Program-made: the position numbers and the translations under genes
Assembly (NCBI GenBank): GCA_947259915.1
Contig: CAMYOC010000037.1
Span: 1 to 45,704 of the forward strand
Length of the DNA: 45,704 nucleotides
DNA from: an uncultured Gammaproteobacteria bacterium
GTDB taxonomy: Bacteria > Pseudomonadota > Gammaproteobacteria > Steroidobacterales > XN24
Direction of reading: 5' to 3'
Shown here: in pieces, positions 38,899 through 45,704 of the stretch
Layout of the letters: the number at the start of each line of letters is the position of its first letter
How positions within the stretch are numbered: position 1 is the stretch's first letter
Notes under the pieces: generated by a model
The model's database searches: none
Seen by the model: only the letters and a program-made list of their open reading frames with translations
What the model was told of the DNA's origin: nothing

Positions 38899-40515
38899 TC
38901 AATGTTTTACGGGCTTGATCGAATCTTCGTCCAGAGTCGCACCGAACGCCTGCTCCATGGCCAACACGTTCGGGTCACCTTTGATCGTGGCCACCGCCTC
39001 GCGCTGCAATTCCAGAGCCTGGCGCTGGCGTCGCTGCGCCGGTGTTTCGGCCTGCGGGCGACCCAGAGAGATCTGCAGGCGCAGATCCTCCGCAAAGTGC
39101 TTGCACAGCGCCTTGCGCAGCTTCTCCTGTAACGCGTCGGTGCGCAGATGAGACTGGCCCTGTTCCAGCGTCAGTTCGACCACCCGGCCCTGGCGCGAGG
39201 TGAACATGCAGTGACTGGCGAGCTGGCGCGCCGCGCCGCCGAGATCGAGATTCGCGACCAGCTCGACCCAGTCCACATCGGACGAGCCCGGATCAGTCGG
39301 GTCTACAGCGGAGGCCACCGGCACGGTGGTCGCTGCGTCAGCGGCCCCGCTCCCCTTGCCGGATGCAGCCGGGGCCGCGGCGCTAGCCGCGCGCGCCGGA
39401 ACCGGACCTTGCCGGGGCAGCGGCGCGGCCTCGGCCGGCCGGAAAGTCAGCATGCGTAACAGCACCATCTCGAAGCCGGTACGCAGAGACGGCGCCAGAT
39501 TCAGATCGCGCTTGCCGATTAGCGCAATCTGATAGAACAATTGCAGATCCTCGGCGCTGATCACCTGCGCCAGCTCGTGGACCTGGGCCGGATCGACGAC
39601 GGCGGCATCGATCGCCTCCCCGGCCACCTGGGCCAGTGCGACCTGCTGGATCAACAACGCCAGCTCGTCAAGCGCCGCTACATAGTCCGGCACCATCTCG
39701 TCGAGCTGGCTGACCTCGGCCAGCACCGCCGCAGCATCAGCGGACGCCAGCGCCTGCAGCAGTCGGGTTGCGTGCGCCCGATCGATGGTGCCAAGCATGG
39801 ACCTGACCTCGGTCTCGCTCAGCTTGCCATCACAATAGGCGGCCGCCTGATCGAGCAGGCTGAGGGCGTCGCGGACGCTGCCATCAGCCGCCCGCGCGAT
39901 CTGTTCGAGCGCGGCCAGTTCCGTCTCCAGCTTCTCACTCGCGGCGACTTCCTGCAGACGTTCGCGGATCAGGTTCACCGGCAAACGCTTCAGATTGAAT
40001 TGGAGACAGCGCGACAACACCGTCACCGGCAACTTCTGCGGATCCGTCGTGGCGAGCAGGAATTTCACGTGCGGCGGTGGCTCCTCCAGCGTCTTCAGCA
40101 GAGCGTTGAAGGAATGATTGGAAAGCATGTGTACTTCGTCGATGAGATACACCTTGAAGCGGCCGCGAGCGGGCGCGTACTGCACATTATCCAGCAGCTC
40201 GCGGGTGTCATCGACCTTGGTCCGCGAGGCGGCATCGACTTCGAGCAGATCGACAAAGCGACCTTCATCGATCTCACGGCAGGCGCTGCACTCGCCACAG
40301 GGCGTGGACGATACACCTGCCTCGCAGTTGAGACATTTGGCAAAGATCCGCGCGATCGTGGTCTTGCCGACACCCCGCGTGCCGGTAAACAAATAGGCAT
40401 GGTGCAGACGCTCCTCATCCAGGGCGTGGACCAGCGCCTTGACCACATGCTCCTGCCCGACGAGTTCCGGGAACGTCCGCGGACGCCAGGTCCGCGCCAT
40501 GGCCTGATAGCTCAT
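38899..40515 (-). CDS. dnaX: DNA polymerase III subunit gamma/tau
   Basis: Clamp-loader ATPase and replisome scaffold, 538 residues. Walker A is GTRGVGKT (45-52), the zinc module is Cys64, Cys73, Cys76 and Cys79, and Walker B is VYLIDEVHML with Asp126-Glu127. An Ala/Pro-rich linker (about 365-405) leads to the tau C-terminal part. I see no AAAAAAG-type slippery site with a stop that would make a short gamma form. It is the first gene of the dnaX-ybaB-recR operon, with ffs immediately upstream on the same strand. Confidence 0.97.
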   Translation of the reverse strand: MSYQAMARTWRPRTFPELVGQEHVVKALVHALDEERLHHAYLFTGTRGVGKTTIARIFAKCLNCEAGVSSTPCGECSACREIDEGRFVDLLEVDAASRTKVDDTRELLDNVQYAPARGRFKVYLIDEVHMLSNHSFNALLKTLEEPPPHVKFLLATTDPQKLPVTVLSRCLQFNLKRLPVNLIRERLQEVAASEKLETELAALEQIARAADGSVRDALSLLDQAAAYCDGKLSETEVRSMLGTIDRAHATRLLQALASADAAAVLAEVSQLDEMVPDYVAALDELALLIQQVALAQVAGEAIDAAVVDPAQVHELAQVISAEDLQLFYQIALIGKRDLNLAPSLRTGFEMVLLRMLTFRPAEAAPLPRQGPVPARAASAAAPAASGKGSGAADAATTVPVASAVDPTDPGSSDVDWVELVANLDLGGAARQLASHCMFTSRQGRVVELTLEQGQSHLRTDALQEKLRKALCKHFAEDLRLQISLGRPQAETPAQRRQRQALELQREAVATIKGDPNVLAMEQAFGATLDEDSIKPVKH

Positions 40516-40590
40516 TGAATCTCCGTGGGGGACACAGCGGCGTCAGTGTATCACCCGGTCCAGGCACCGCAGAAACCCGACACCGTTAAG

Positions 40591-40705
40591 GGTGGCGGCC
40601 CGTACCCGCCACATCCCGGCACCCGATTTCACCGTTACCGCTGCTCCCTTCCGGGCCTGACGGGGTTCACGGCTAACCGTCGCGGGAGGACCGGCACGGG
40701 CCACC
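40591..40705 (-). ncRNA. ffs: Signal recognition particle 4.5S RNA
   Basis: The minus strand holds the conserved SRP apical hairpin GTCAGGCCCGGAAGGGAGCA, with the GGAA tetraloop at 40652-40649. E. coli has a U-A pair next to CCGGAAGG where this one has C-G, a compensated change. The ends pair (GGTGGC at 40705-40700 with GCCACC at 40596-40591), giving about 115 nt, the size of E. coli 4.5S RNA. It binds Ffh to target membrane proteins cotranslationally. Upstream of dnaX, as in many Gammaproteobacteria. The exact ends are estimated from the pairing. Confidence 0.95.
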
Positions 40706-40763
40706 ATTGATCGGGCGCCCGGACCGGCCGGGAACGCCAGGGTCCGGGAGAGCGCGAACGCCA

Positions 40764-40769
40764 ATTTTA
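40764..40769 (-). promoter_or_regulatory. Possible -10 box for ffs
   Basis: TAAAAT on the minus strand is a 5-of-6 match, placing transcription start about 50 nt before the mature 4.5S RNA, so a precursor would need RNase P trimming as in E. coli. No good -35 box at normal spacing. Confidence 0.35.
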
Positions 40770-40834
40770 GCAAATTGCCGGGCGCAACGGCTCCCGGCTC
40801 GAAGTAAATCGAACCAGGCGCGGCCGGACCGAGA

Positions 40835-40864
40835 TGGACGATCTTTGACCACGGGCTTTATAAT
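40835..40864 (+). promoter_or_regulatory. Promoter for the retropepsin/transglutaminase-7TM/ATP-grasp operon
   Basis: TGGACG (40835-40840), an 18-bp spacer and a perfect TATAAT (40859-40864). Transcription from about 40871 would leave a leader of about 120 nt before the ATG at 40995, including an unused-looking strong ribosome site (GGAGGT at 40937-40942). Confidence 0.5.
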
Positions 40865-40994
40865 CCGTCGCCCGGTCGGGCTCAGAATGCCAAAACATGG
40901 AGCCGCCGAGCCGGCCGCGCCGCAATAACAACGCCCGGAGGTGGATCGCGGCGGCGTATTCTGTACTTACACACACCTCATGCGGGAATCCCAG

Positions 40995-41525
40995 ATGCGA
41001 TCAAACTGCTCCTGTCGATGGTCAATCGGACTTTGCGCGATGTGGGCCTCCTTCGCCCTGCATGCCACACCGATGCAGGTCGAGTCCAAGAACGTCCTCG
41101 GCTGGATAGAGCAGGTACGGGTCTCGGCTGCGGGTCTGACCCTGGAGGCCAAGCTGGACACCGGCGCGGACACGTCCTCGCTGCACGCGCGGAATATCCG
41201 CGGCTTCAAACGCAAGGGTGTGCGCATGGTCCGATTCGAGATCGAGAACCCGGAAAACGGTGAACTGGTTGAGCTGGAGCGCAAGCGCATCCGCACGGTG
41301 CGCATCCGCGAACATGACGGCAGTTATCAGCGCCGACCGGTGGTCGAGATGTGGGTCTGCCTCGGGGCGGTAAAGAAGCGGGTCGAGGTCAATCTGGTCG
41401 ATCGCAGCCGGTTCAATTATCCGTTTCTCATCGGCCGCAGCGCGATGCACGGAGACATTCTTGTCGATCCGGACCAGAGCTACACCGTATCGCCCGATTG
41501 CGATCTGGCCGGTCTTAACCCATGA
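40995..41525 (+). CDS. Retropepsin-like aspartyl protease (RimB / 'ATP-dependent zinc protease' family)
   Basis: The ATG at 40995 gives 176 residues with a likely export signal (WSIGLCAMWASFALHA) followed by TPMQVES; the ATG at 40980 and GTG at 40941 are alternatives. The core is LDTGADTSSLHA with the catalytic-type Asp55 in DTGADT, then RFEIENPENGELVELERKRI and NYPFLIGRSAM, the ILGR-like strand of retropepsins. The family is annotated as a putative zinc protease; the sequence instead supports a retroviral-type aspartyl protease acting as a dimer. Some members (RimB) trim glutamate tails added by ATP-grasp ligases. First of three overlapping genes. Confidence 0.85.
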   Translation: MRSNCSCRWSIGLCAMWASFALHATPMQVESKNVLGWIEQVRVSAAGLTLEAKLDTGADTSSLHARNIRGFKRKGVRMVRFEIENPENGELVELERKRIRTVRIREHDGSYQRRPVVEMWVCLGAVKKRVEVNLVDRSRFNYPFLIGRSAMHGDILVDPDQSYTVSPDCDLAGLNP

Positions 41526-43066
41526 ACCTGCGTCACCTGTTTGTTCTCGTGGCCACGCTGGTGGTGATCGGCGTCTCGGCCTTCACCTACAAAGTGACCC
41601 GCCTCGGCTTCCCGCTACTGCCAGACGCCAGCTCGCAGCTATGGACGGTTGAAGCGCGTATCGAATTCATGCGTTACACGCCGGGTCCGGCCAAGGTCGC
41701 GCTGGAGGTGCCGACCAACCCGGTCGGCTTTGGCGTGCTCAACGAACACTTTGTTTCCCGCGGCTACGGAGTCTCTATCCGCGAAGAAGGCGGTCGGCGC
41801 GAGGCCTTGTGGGCGATCCGCCGGGTACAGGGCGATCAGGCGGTCTATTACCGTCTCAGCCTGTTCCGGGATCAGGACGCCAAACCGCCACGCGGGGCAG
41901 ACGCCTTCCCGCCCGTACCAGAACTTGAGGAACCCTACGCATCGGCGTTGGAGATGGTGATCAGCGAGGTGCGCGAAGAATCGGCGGACGTCGCGACATT
42001 TACCGGCACCCTGTTGCGACGGGTCAGGAAAGCGAATGCGGACGACGATGTCGCGCTGCTGCTCGAGGATGCACAGACGCCGCTCCAGCGCGCCGAAGTC
42101 GCGCGGATGCTCCTGGCCGGCGCACGTATACCGGCCAGAGTGCTGCAGGCCCTGCCTCTGACCAGCGACACCCGGCAGGTCGCGATGATGCCCTGGCTGG
42201 CGGTACACAACGGCACGCAGTGGCTCTACTTCGATCCGGCCAGCGGCGAGCAATCGCTGCCCCGTGATCTGTTTATCTGGAGCTGGGACAGCGCCAGCGT
42301 CATGAGCGTCTCCGGGGGCACCGGCGAGCGCATCGAGTTCTGGGTCACGCGCAAGCTCGAGGATGCGCTGTCGGTGGCGAAACGGCGCGCCGCCAGTCAT
42401 GGCTCGCGGATCGTAGACTTCTCATTGCTGGACCTGCCGCTGCAGACCCAGTCGGTCTACAGCATCTTGATCATGATCCCGATCGGCGCCCTGCTGGTCG
42501 TGTTGATGCGTAATATCGTCGGCGTGCGCACCTTCGGTACGTTTCTGCCGGTGCTGGTCGCGCTGGCGTTTCGTGAAAGTCAGCTGATCTCCGGCATCAT
42601 CCTGTTCTCGACGCTGGTCGCCGTCGGTCTCGCCGTACGTTTTTATCTGGAACGGCTGCACTTGTTGCTGGTGCCGCGTCTCGCGGCGGTGCTGATCGTC
42701 GTCGTGTTGATGATGGCGGCGGTGAGCGTACTGAGCTACCGGCTGGGGCTGGAGATCGGCCTGTCCGTCGCGCTGTTCCCGATGGTCATCCTGACCATGG
42801 TGATCGAACGCATGTCGGTAGTCTGGGAAGAGCGTGGTCCCGGTGACGCGATCAAGGAAGGCCTCGGATCCCTGTTTGTCGCGGCGCTGGTCTATGGCGT
42901 GATGAACATCGACCTGATCCGTCATGTCACCTTTGTGTTCCCGGAAGTGCTGTTGATCGTGCTGGCCGTGGTGCTGCTGCTCGGTCGCTACACCGGGTAT
43001 CGACTGACGGATCTGCGCCGCTTCCGCGTGCTGACCCGCAACCCGCCGACCCCGGGGCCGGATTGA
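41522..43066 (+). CDS. Inactive transglutaminase fused to seven-TM domain
   Basis: The 514-residue product has one N-terminal TM segment (LFVLVATLVVIGVSAFTYKV), an extracytoplasmic transglutaminase-like domain to about residue 300, and a C-terminal block of seven TM helices (from SILIMIPIGALLVVLMRNIV). The transglutaminase part keeps the fold (GARIPARVLQALPL, HNGTQWLYFDPASGEQ), but no catalytic Cys-His-Asp triad can be seen, matching the Pfam families 'inactive transglutaminase fused to 7 TM' and '7TM_transglut'. It overlaps the protease gene by 4 bp (ATGA) and the ligase gene by one base (TGATG). It is thought to bind peptides in the periplasm and signal or transport across the membrane. Confidence 0.88.
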   Translation: MNLRHLFVLVATLVVIGVSAFTYKVTRLGFPLLPDASSQLWTVEARIEFMRYTPGPAKVALEVPTNPVGFGVLNEHFVSRGYGVSIREEGGRREALWAIRRVQGDQAVYYRLSLFRDQDAKPPRGADAFPPVPELEEPYASALEMVISEVREESADVATFTGTLLRRVRKANADDDVALLLEDAQTPLQRAEVARMLLAGARIPARVLQALPLTSDTRQVAMMPWLAVHNGTQWLYFDPASGEQSLPRDLFIWSWDSASVMSVSGGTGERIEFWVTRKLEDALSVAKRRAASHGSRIVDFSLLDLPLQTQSVYSILIMIPIGALLVVLMRNIVGVRTFGTFLPVLVALAFRESQLISGIILFSTLVAVGLAVRFYLERLHLLLVPRLAAVLIVVVLMMAAVSVLSYRLGLEIGLSVALFPMVILTMVIERMSVVWEERGPGDAIKEGLGSLFVAALVYGVMNIDLIRHVTFVFPEVLLIVLAVVLLLGRYTGYRLTDLRRFRVLTRNPPTPGPD

Positions 43067-44004
43067 TGTTCGCCGAACTGCGCAAGGCCGGCGTCATGGC
43101 GCTCAATGCCCGCAATGCGGATTTTATCGCGCTGGAGAATCCGCGCCAGCTCTATCCTGCAGTCGACAACAAGCTGCTGACCAAGGCGCTGGCGCTCAAG
43201 CACGGGGTGCCGGCACCGGAGCTCTATGGCGCGCTGTCCGCGCCGCATGACATCCGCGACCTGCCGGAGCTGGTGGCGCAACACCAGTCCTTCGTGATCA
43301 AACCCGCTCACGGTTCCGGCGGCGACGGCATCGTGGTGATCGACTCGCACCGCAAAGACCGCTACCGCACCTGCAGCGGGCGTATCTACAGCTGGGGAGA
43401 GCTGTCCCATCACCTGGCCAATATGATCAACGGCCAGTTCAGCCTCGGCGGTCATCCGGATCAGGCCATGGTCGAGTACCGTGTGCGCTTCGACCCGGTG
43501 TTCAATACCGTCTGCTATCTGGGCGTGCCCGATATCCGCATCATCGTCTACCGGGGCTATCCGGTGATGTCCATGGTGCGATTGCCGACACGTAGCTCAG
43601 ACGGCAAGGCCAATCTGCACCAGGGGGCACTGGGCGCCGGCATCTGTCTGGCCACTGGTCGCACCATCAACGGCGTCCTCGGCAACGAATTTATCGAAGA
43701 ACATCCCGATACCGGGATGGCGGTGGTCGGCATCGAAATCCCCTATTGGGAGCAGATGCTGAATATGGCCGCACGCTGCTACGAGCTTACCGGTCTGGGT
43801 TATCTCGGCGTCGACCTGGTCCTCGACGCCCAGCGTGGTCCGCTGATGCTGGAGCTGAATGCCCGGCCCGGTCTGAATATCCAGATCGCCAACGGCCGTG
43901 GACTGATCTCGCGGCTCGAGCGAATCAGGCAGGTCGATGCGGGAGAGAAGACCGCCGAGGAGCGGGTGACTCTCACGCAGGAATGGTTCCGGCACGCACC
44001 GTAA
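43066..44004 (+). CDS. ATP-grasp ligase (alpha-L-glutamate ligase-related, RimK-like)
   Basis: 312 residues from the ATG overlapping the upstream stop. The ATP-grasp signatures are present: the nucleotide-binding loop SFVIKPAHGSGGDGIVVID with Lys79, and the metal-binding LMLELNARPGLNIQI with Glu263 and Asn265. A conserved LYPAVDNKLLTKALALKHGV precedes them. Such enzymes form an amide bond using ATP, via an acyl phosphate, usually adding an amino acid to a peptide or protein carboxylate. Substrate unknown. The three-gene order is a known conserved neighbourhood, so the set is likely one pathway. Confidence 0.88.
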   Translation: MFAELRKAGVMALNARNADFIALENPRQLYPAVDNKLLTKALALKHGVPAPELYGALSAPHDIRDLPELVAQHQSFVIKPAHGSGGDGIVVIDSHRKDRYRTCSGRIYSWGELSHHLANMINGQFSLGGHPDQAMVEYRVRFDPVFNTVCYLGVPDIRIIVYRGYPVMSMVRLPTRSSDGKANLHQGALGAGICLATGRTINGVLGNEFIEEHPDTGMAVVGIEIPYWEQMLNMAARCYELTGLGYLGVDLVLDAQRGPLMLELNARPGLNIQIANGRGLISRLERIRQVDAGEKTAEERVTLTQEWFRHAP

Positions 44005-44021
44005 CGCCAATGGTCCCGCAT

Positions 44022-44143
44022 CTCCGCTTCGCGGAGGCGCAGCCGCCCTGCTCGACGATTCAGTCGAGTCTTGCGCGGGAGTAGCCGCGCATGGCATTAA
44101 TCCGCCACCGATGCTGTCCGATCCGGGTGATCAGACACCCGGA
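44022..44143. terminator. Cluster of three hairpins between convergent genes
   Basis: Three perfect inverted repeats lie in the 157-bp gap: CTCCGC/GCGGAG (44022-44036, 3-base loop), CTCGAC/GTCGAG (44051-44068, 6-base loop) and TCCGGGTG/CACCCGGA (44122-44143, 6-base loop). No long T-run follows any of them. Together they could end transcription from both sides. Confidence 0.5.
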
Positions 44144-44161
44144 CAGCGCAGCCGCCAACTG

Positions 44162-44593
44162 TCAGTGCTGCACGACCTTGTCGATGATCTCGTGGACTTC
44201 CGTTTCGAGCTTCACAGAGGGTGTAACCACCACGTCCCGGCCGTGAACCGTGGCACAAAATCGGTCTACCCCTGCATTGCGCTCATAGGCATCCCGCAGC
44301 TGGTCCACCACTTTTTCGACTTCCAGTGGTTTAAGCCCGTGTTCTTCGACCAGGGTGTTCAGGCCACTGATCTTGCCATCGTGTATCCATGCCAGACCGA
44401 ATTTCTTCGGCGGTTTGCCGATAAACACGTACGCCGCATGCTCGGCGGGGACGACCTCGAGACGGTCTTTGACCTTGCCGGCGAGTTCATCCAGTTGTTG
44501 TTCCACCTCCGCGACACGCGAGGCAGCGGTACTGCCTGGATCGATGGCCGGATAGTCCGGCTTGCCCGAGAAAATATTGCCCAATAGACCCAT
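44162..44593 (-). CDS. Hypothetical cytoplasmic protein
   Basis: 143 residues with a very strong ribosome site (AGGAGGAGGTC just before the ATG). There is no signal peptide. A short coiled-coil-prone region (VAEVEQQLDELAGKVKDRLE) leads to a globular part with YVFIGKPPKKFGLAWIHDGK, EVEKVVDQLRDAYERNAGVD and VTPSVKLETEVHEIIDKVV. No family is recognised. It lies 44 bp downstream of the Rossmann-fold gene on the same strand. Confidence 0.7.
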   Translation of the reverse strand: MGLLGNIFSGKPDYPAIDPGSTAASRVAEVEQQLDELAGKVKDRLEVVPAEHAAYVFIGKPPKKFGLAWIHDGKISGLNTLVEEHGLKPLEVEKVVDQLRDAYERNAGVDRFCATVHGRDVVVTPSVKLETEVHEIIDKVVQH

Positions 44594-44637
44594 GACCTCC
44601 TCCTGTCGGTAGTTCGTTCGACTGGACTTGTCATTAC

Positions 44638-45546
44638 TTAGCCTAGTAGACAGAAAAAAACGCTGCCAGTGTGCGGCATGGTTGCCGTCCGTTGCCCCGA
44701 GTCCGAACCTCTCGTTTGGGCAATGGAACCTTGTCGCCTCTCGTACGCGTCACTGTATCTGAGGATAGTTCTCGTTCCGAGGCGATCGCCGTTCCCGAAC
44801 TCAGATCCACGCGCTGTTACTTCGAACATTGCCTGGCCTATTTGTGTCGCTCTTACCCCGGCACCGACTGGTGCAAAAAACCAGTAGAGGAGATTCTGCC
44901 CCAGGTGCGCTTCTTCTTTCGTCGGTCCGATATAGTCCGGCCGATAAGCGATCACGCGGAGCTTCGAGCCCTCCGCAAGCCCGAACAACGTGTTCTCCGC
45001 GCGTACTTTTTCACGCGCCCACATCATGCGTGAATCGGCCGATATGTCGCTGGAGCTGATGTAGTGAAATGAAATAGCTGCCTTATCGCTCACAGCCAGC
45101 CATTCCGTAACAAAGTTCACCGGGAAATCTACATGGATCACGCCGTAGGTGTCCTCGTCAACGCCAAAGCTGCTTGTCCCAATAGCCCAGTAGACCGCGT
45201 CAGCCGTCGCAATCTGCTCACGGATCGCGGAATAGTCGAGATAATCCAGGTGCAAGGTCATCGTGACTTTGCCTGAAGCTACGCCTGCTTCGATTCGTGG
45301 CGTCGTTCGCCGGGTAAAAACCTGAATCTCGCTGATGTCCGGGTTGGCCAACGCAGCTTTGAGAATGCCGTCTCCTGCGGTCCCGCTGGCGCCGAAGATC
45401 GCAACGACCTGGTGCTGGGCCGGCGGCGCAGCGAGCGCTGCTACTGCATCATCATCCAGGAGCACGAAGACCGCCGATGCCATATAGAACAGCGCGAATA
45501 GCGCAAGCGGGACCAGAAGGAATGTACGGAGGCGAGGGAGTTGCAT
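44638..45546 (-). CDS. Membrane-anchored NAD(P)-binding Rossmann-fold protein
   Basis: The ATG at 45546 gives 302 residues with an N-terminal TM anchor (RTFLLVPLALFALFYMASAV) at 9-30, then the nucleotide-binding motif VVAIFGASGTAGDG (48-60 region), typical of atypical short-chain dehydrogenase/NmrA-like proteins. Further family features are ADAVYWAIGTSSFG and FHYISSSDISADSR, where the usual Tyr-x-x-x-Lys catalytic pair is not clear. It may be a reductase or an NAD(P)-sensing protein. The sequence is noticeably less GC-rich in style than the rest of the window, hinting at transfer. The track extends 13 codons further up to 45585, but the TM start fits better. Confidence 0.7.
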   Translation of the reverse strand: MQLPRLRTFLLVPLALFALFYMASAVFVLLDDDAVAALAAPPAQHQVVAIFGASGTAGDGILKAALANPDISEIQVFTRRTTPRIEAGVASGKVTMTLHLDYLDYSAIREQIATADAVYWAIGTSSFGVDEDTYGVIHVDFPVNFVTEWLAVSDKAAISFHYISSSDISADSRMMWAREKVRAENTLFGLAEGSKLRVIAYRPDYIGPTKEEAHLGQNLLYWFFAPVGAGVRATQIGQAMFEVTARGSEFGNGDRLGTRTILRYSDAYERRQGSIAQTRGSDSGQRTATMPHTGSVFFCLLG

Positions 45547-45704
45547 GACCGGCGATCCTACCACTGCACGCAGGCATACAGGCACGACGAGCTGTTGTGG
45601 CTGGCCGCCCGGGAACTGGCCGTGGGGCTAGAGCAGATCGAGCAGCGCGGCACCTGTACGGAGTGCCTGGCTGAATTGCTGCTGATGGTGGCGGTGGGGA
45701 TGCG
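45541..45704 (+). CDS. Possible gene fragment running off the right edge
   Basis: One plus-strand frame stays open to the end of the window and reads protein-like: YRHDELLWLAARELAVGLEQ, IEQRGTCTECLAELLLMVAV. A helix with spaced Leu/Glu and a Cys-x-x-Cys pair is visible. No good start codon is seen (TTG at 45541 is the only upstream one), so it may be the remnant of a broken gene. No family recognised. Confidence 0.25.
   Translation, partial: MHDRRSYHCTQAYRHDELLWLAARELAVGLEQIEQRGTCTECLAELLLMVAVGM

Noticed and set aside
38899..40515. Programmed frameshift in dnaX producing gamma
   Set aside because: No A-rich slippery heptamer is visible in the GC-rich linker region.

Overview
The window is high-GC chromosomal DNA from a gammaproteobacterium, probably free-living and uncultivated or poorly sampled. 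Support comes from the ffs, dnaX, ybaB, recR block, an orn/rsgA pair, the divergent ppsR/ppsA pair, a YqiB-like DUF1249 gene, an E. coli-type Prc protease, a TIGR04211-type SH3 protein, and a retropepsin / inactive transglutaminase-7TM / ATP-grasp operon typical of Proteobacteria. The genus cannot be named from sequence alone. There are no rRNA or tRNA genes, no CRISPR array, and no recognisable insertion sequence or phage gene.

Layout. 1-5153 (minus): a PerM/AI-2E-type membrane protein cut by the window edge, then an RND permease and its lipoprotein adaptor, divergent from a TetR regulator (5243-5902). 5899-7241: three small hypothetical proteins. 7289-10310 (minus): a large TolB-like/TPR membrane protein followed by a small membrane protein. 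10496-11616: a DUF1232 protein and two small ORFs. 11738-13843: prc. 14058-22523: two paralogous adaptors and two RND permeases in one run; the second permease is broken by an internal deletion and frameshift. 22545-26718: a coiled-coil protein, a DUF1249 protein, a eukaryote-type phosphoglucomutase and ppsR. 26812-31016: ppsA, an SH3/coiled-coil membrane protein, a CAP-domain protein and a GFA-family protein. 31176-35380: a fourth permease followed by its adaptor. 35381-40705: a threonine dehydratase-like enzyme, orn, rsgA, recR, ybaB, dnaX and the 4.5S RNA. 40995-44004: the retropepsin, transglutaminase-7TM and ATP-grasp operon. 44162-45704: a small hypothetical protein, a membrane-anchored Rossmann-fold protein and a possible gene fragment.

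How the genes fit together. The dominant theme is envelope export: four RND permeases and four periplasmic adaptors lie within about 35 kb, with no TolC-type outer membrane factor, so these pumps must share a channel encoded elsewhere. All three intact permeases and the broken one lack the AcrB-type Asp-Asp/Lys relay set and carry Asp-Asn or Asp-Ala plus Asn-Asn instead. Envelope quality control (Prc), the SH3 protein and the CAP protein fit the same compartment. ppsR/ppsA and pgm are central carbon metabolism. The dnaX to recR block and ffs, orn and rsgA are housekeeping.

Most worth a second look: a 41-bp exact duplication that replaces a conserved stretch of the first permease in another reading frame; the deletion/frameshift in the third permease; and the compact three-gene operon at 40995-44004, a predicted peptide-ligation and trimming system whose substrate is unknown.
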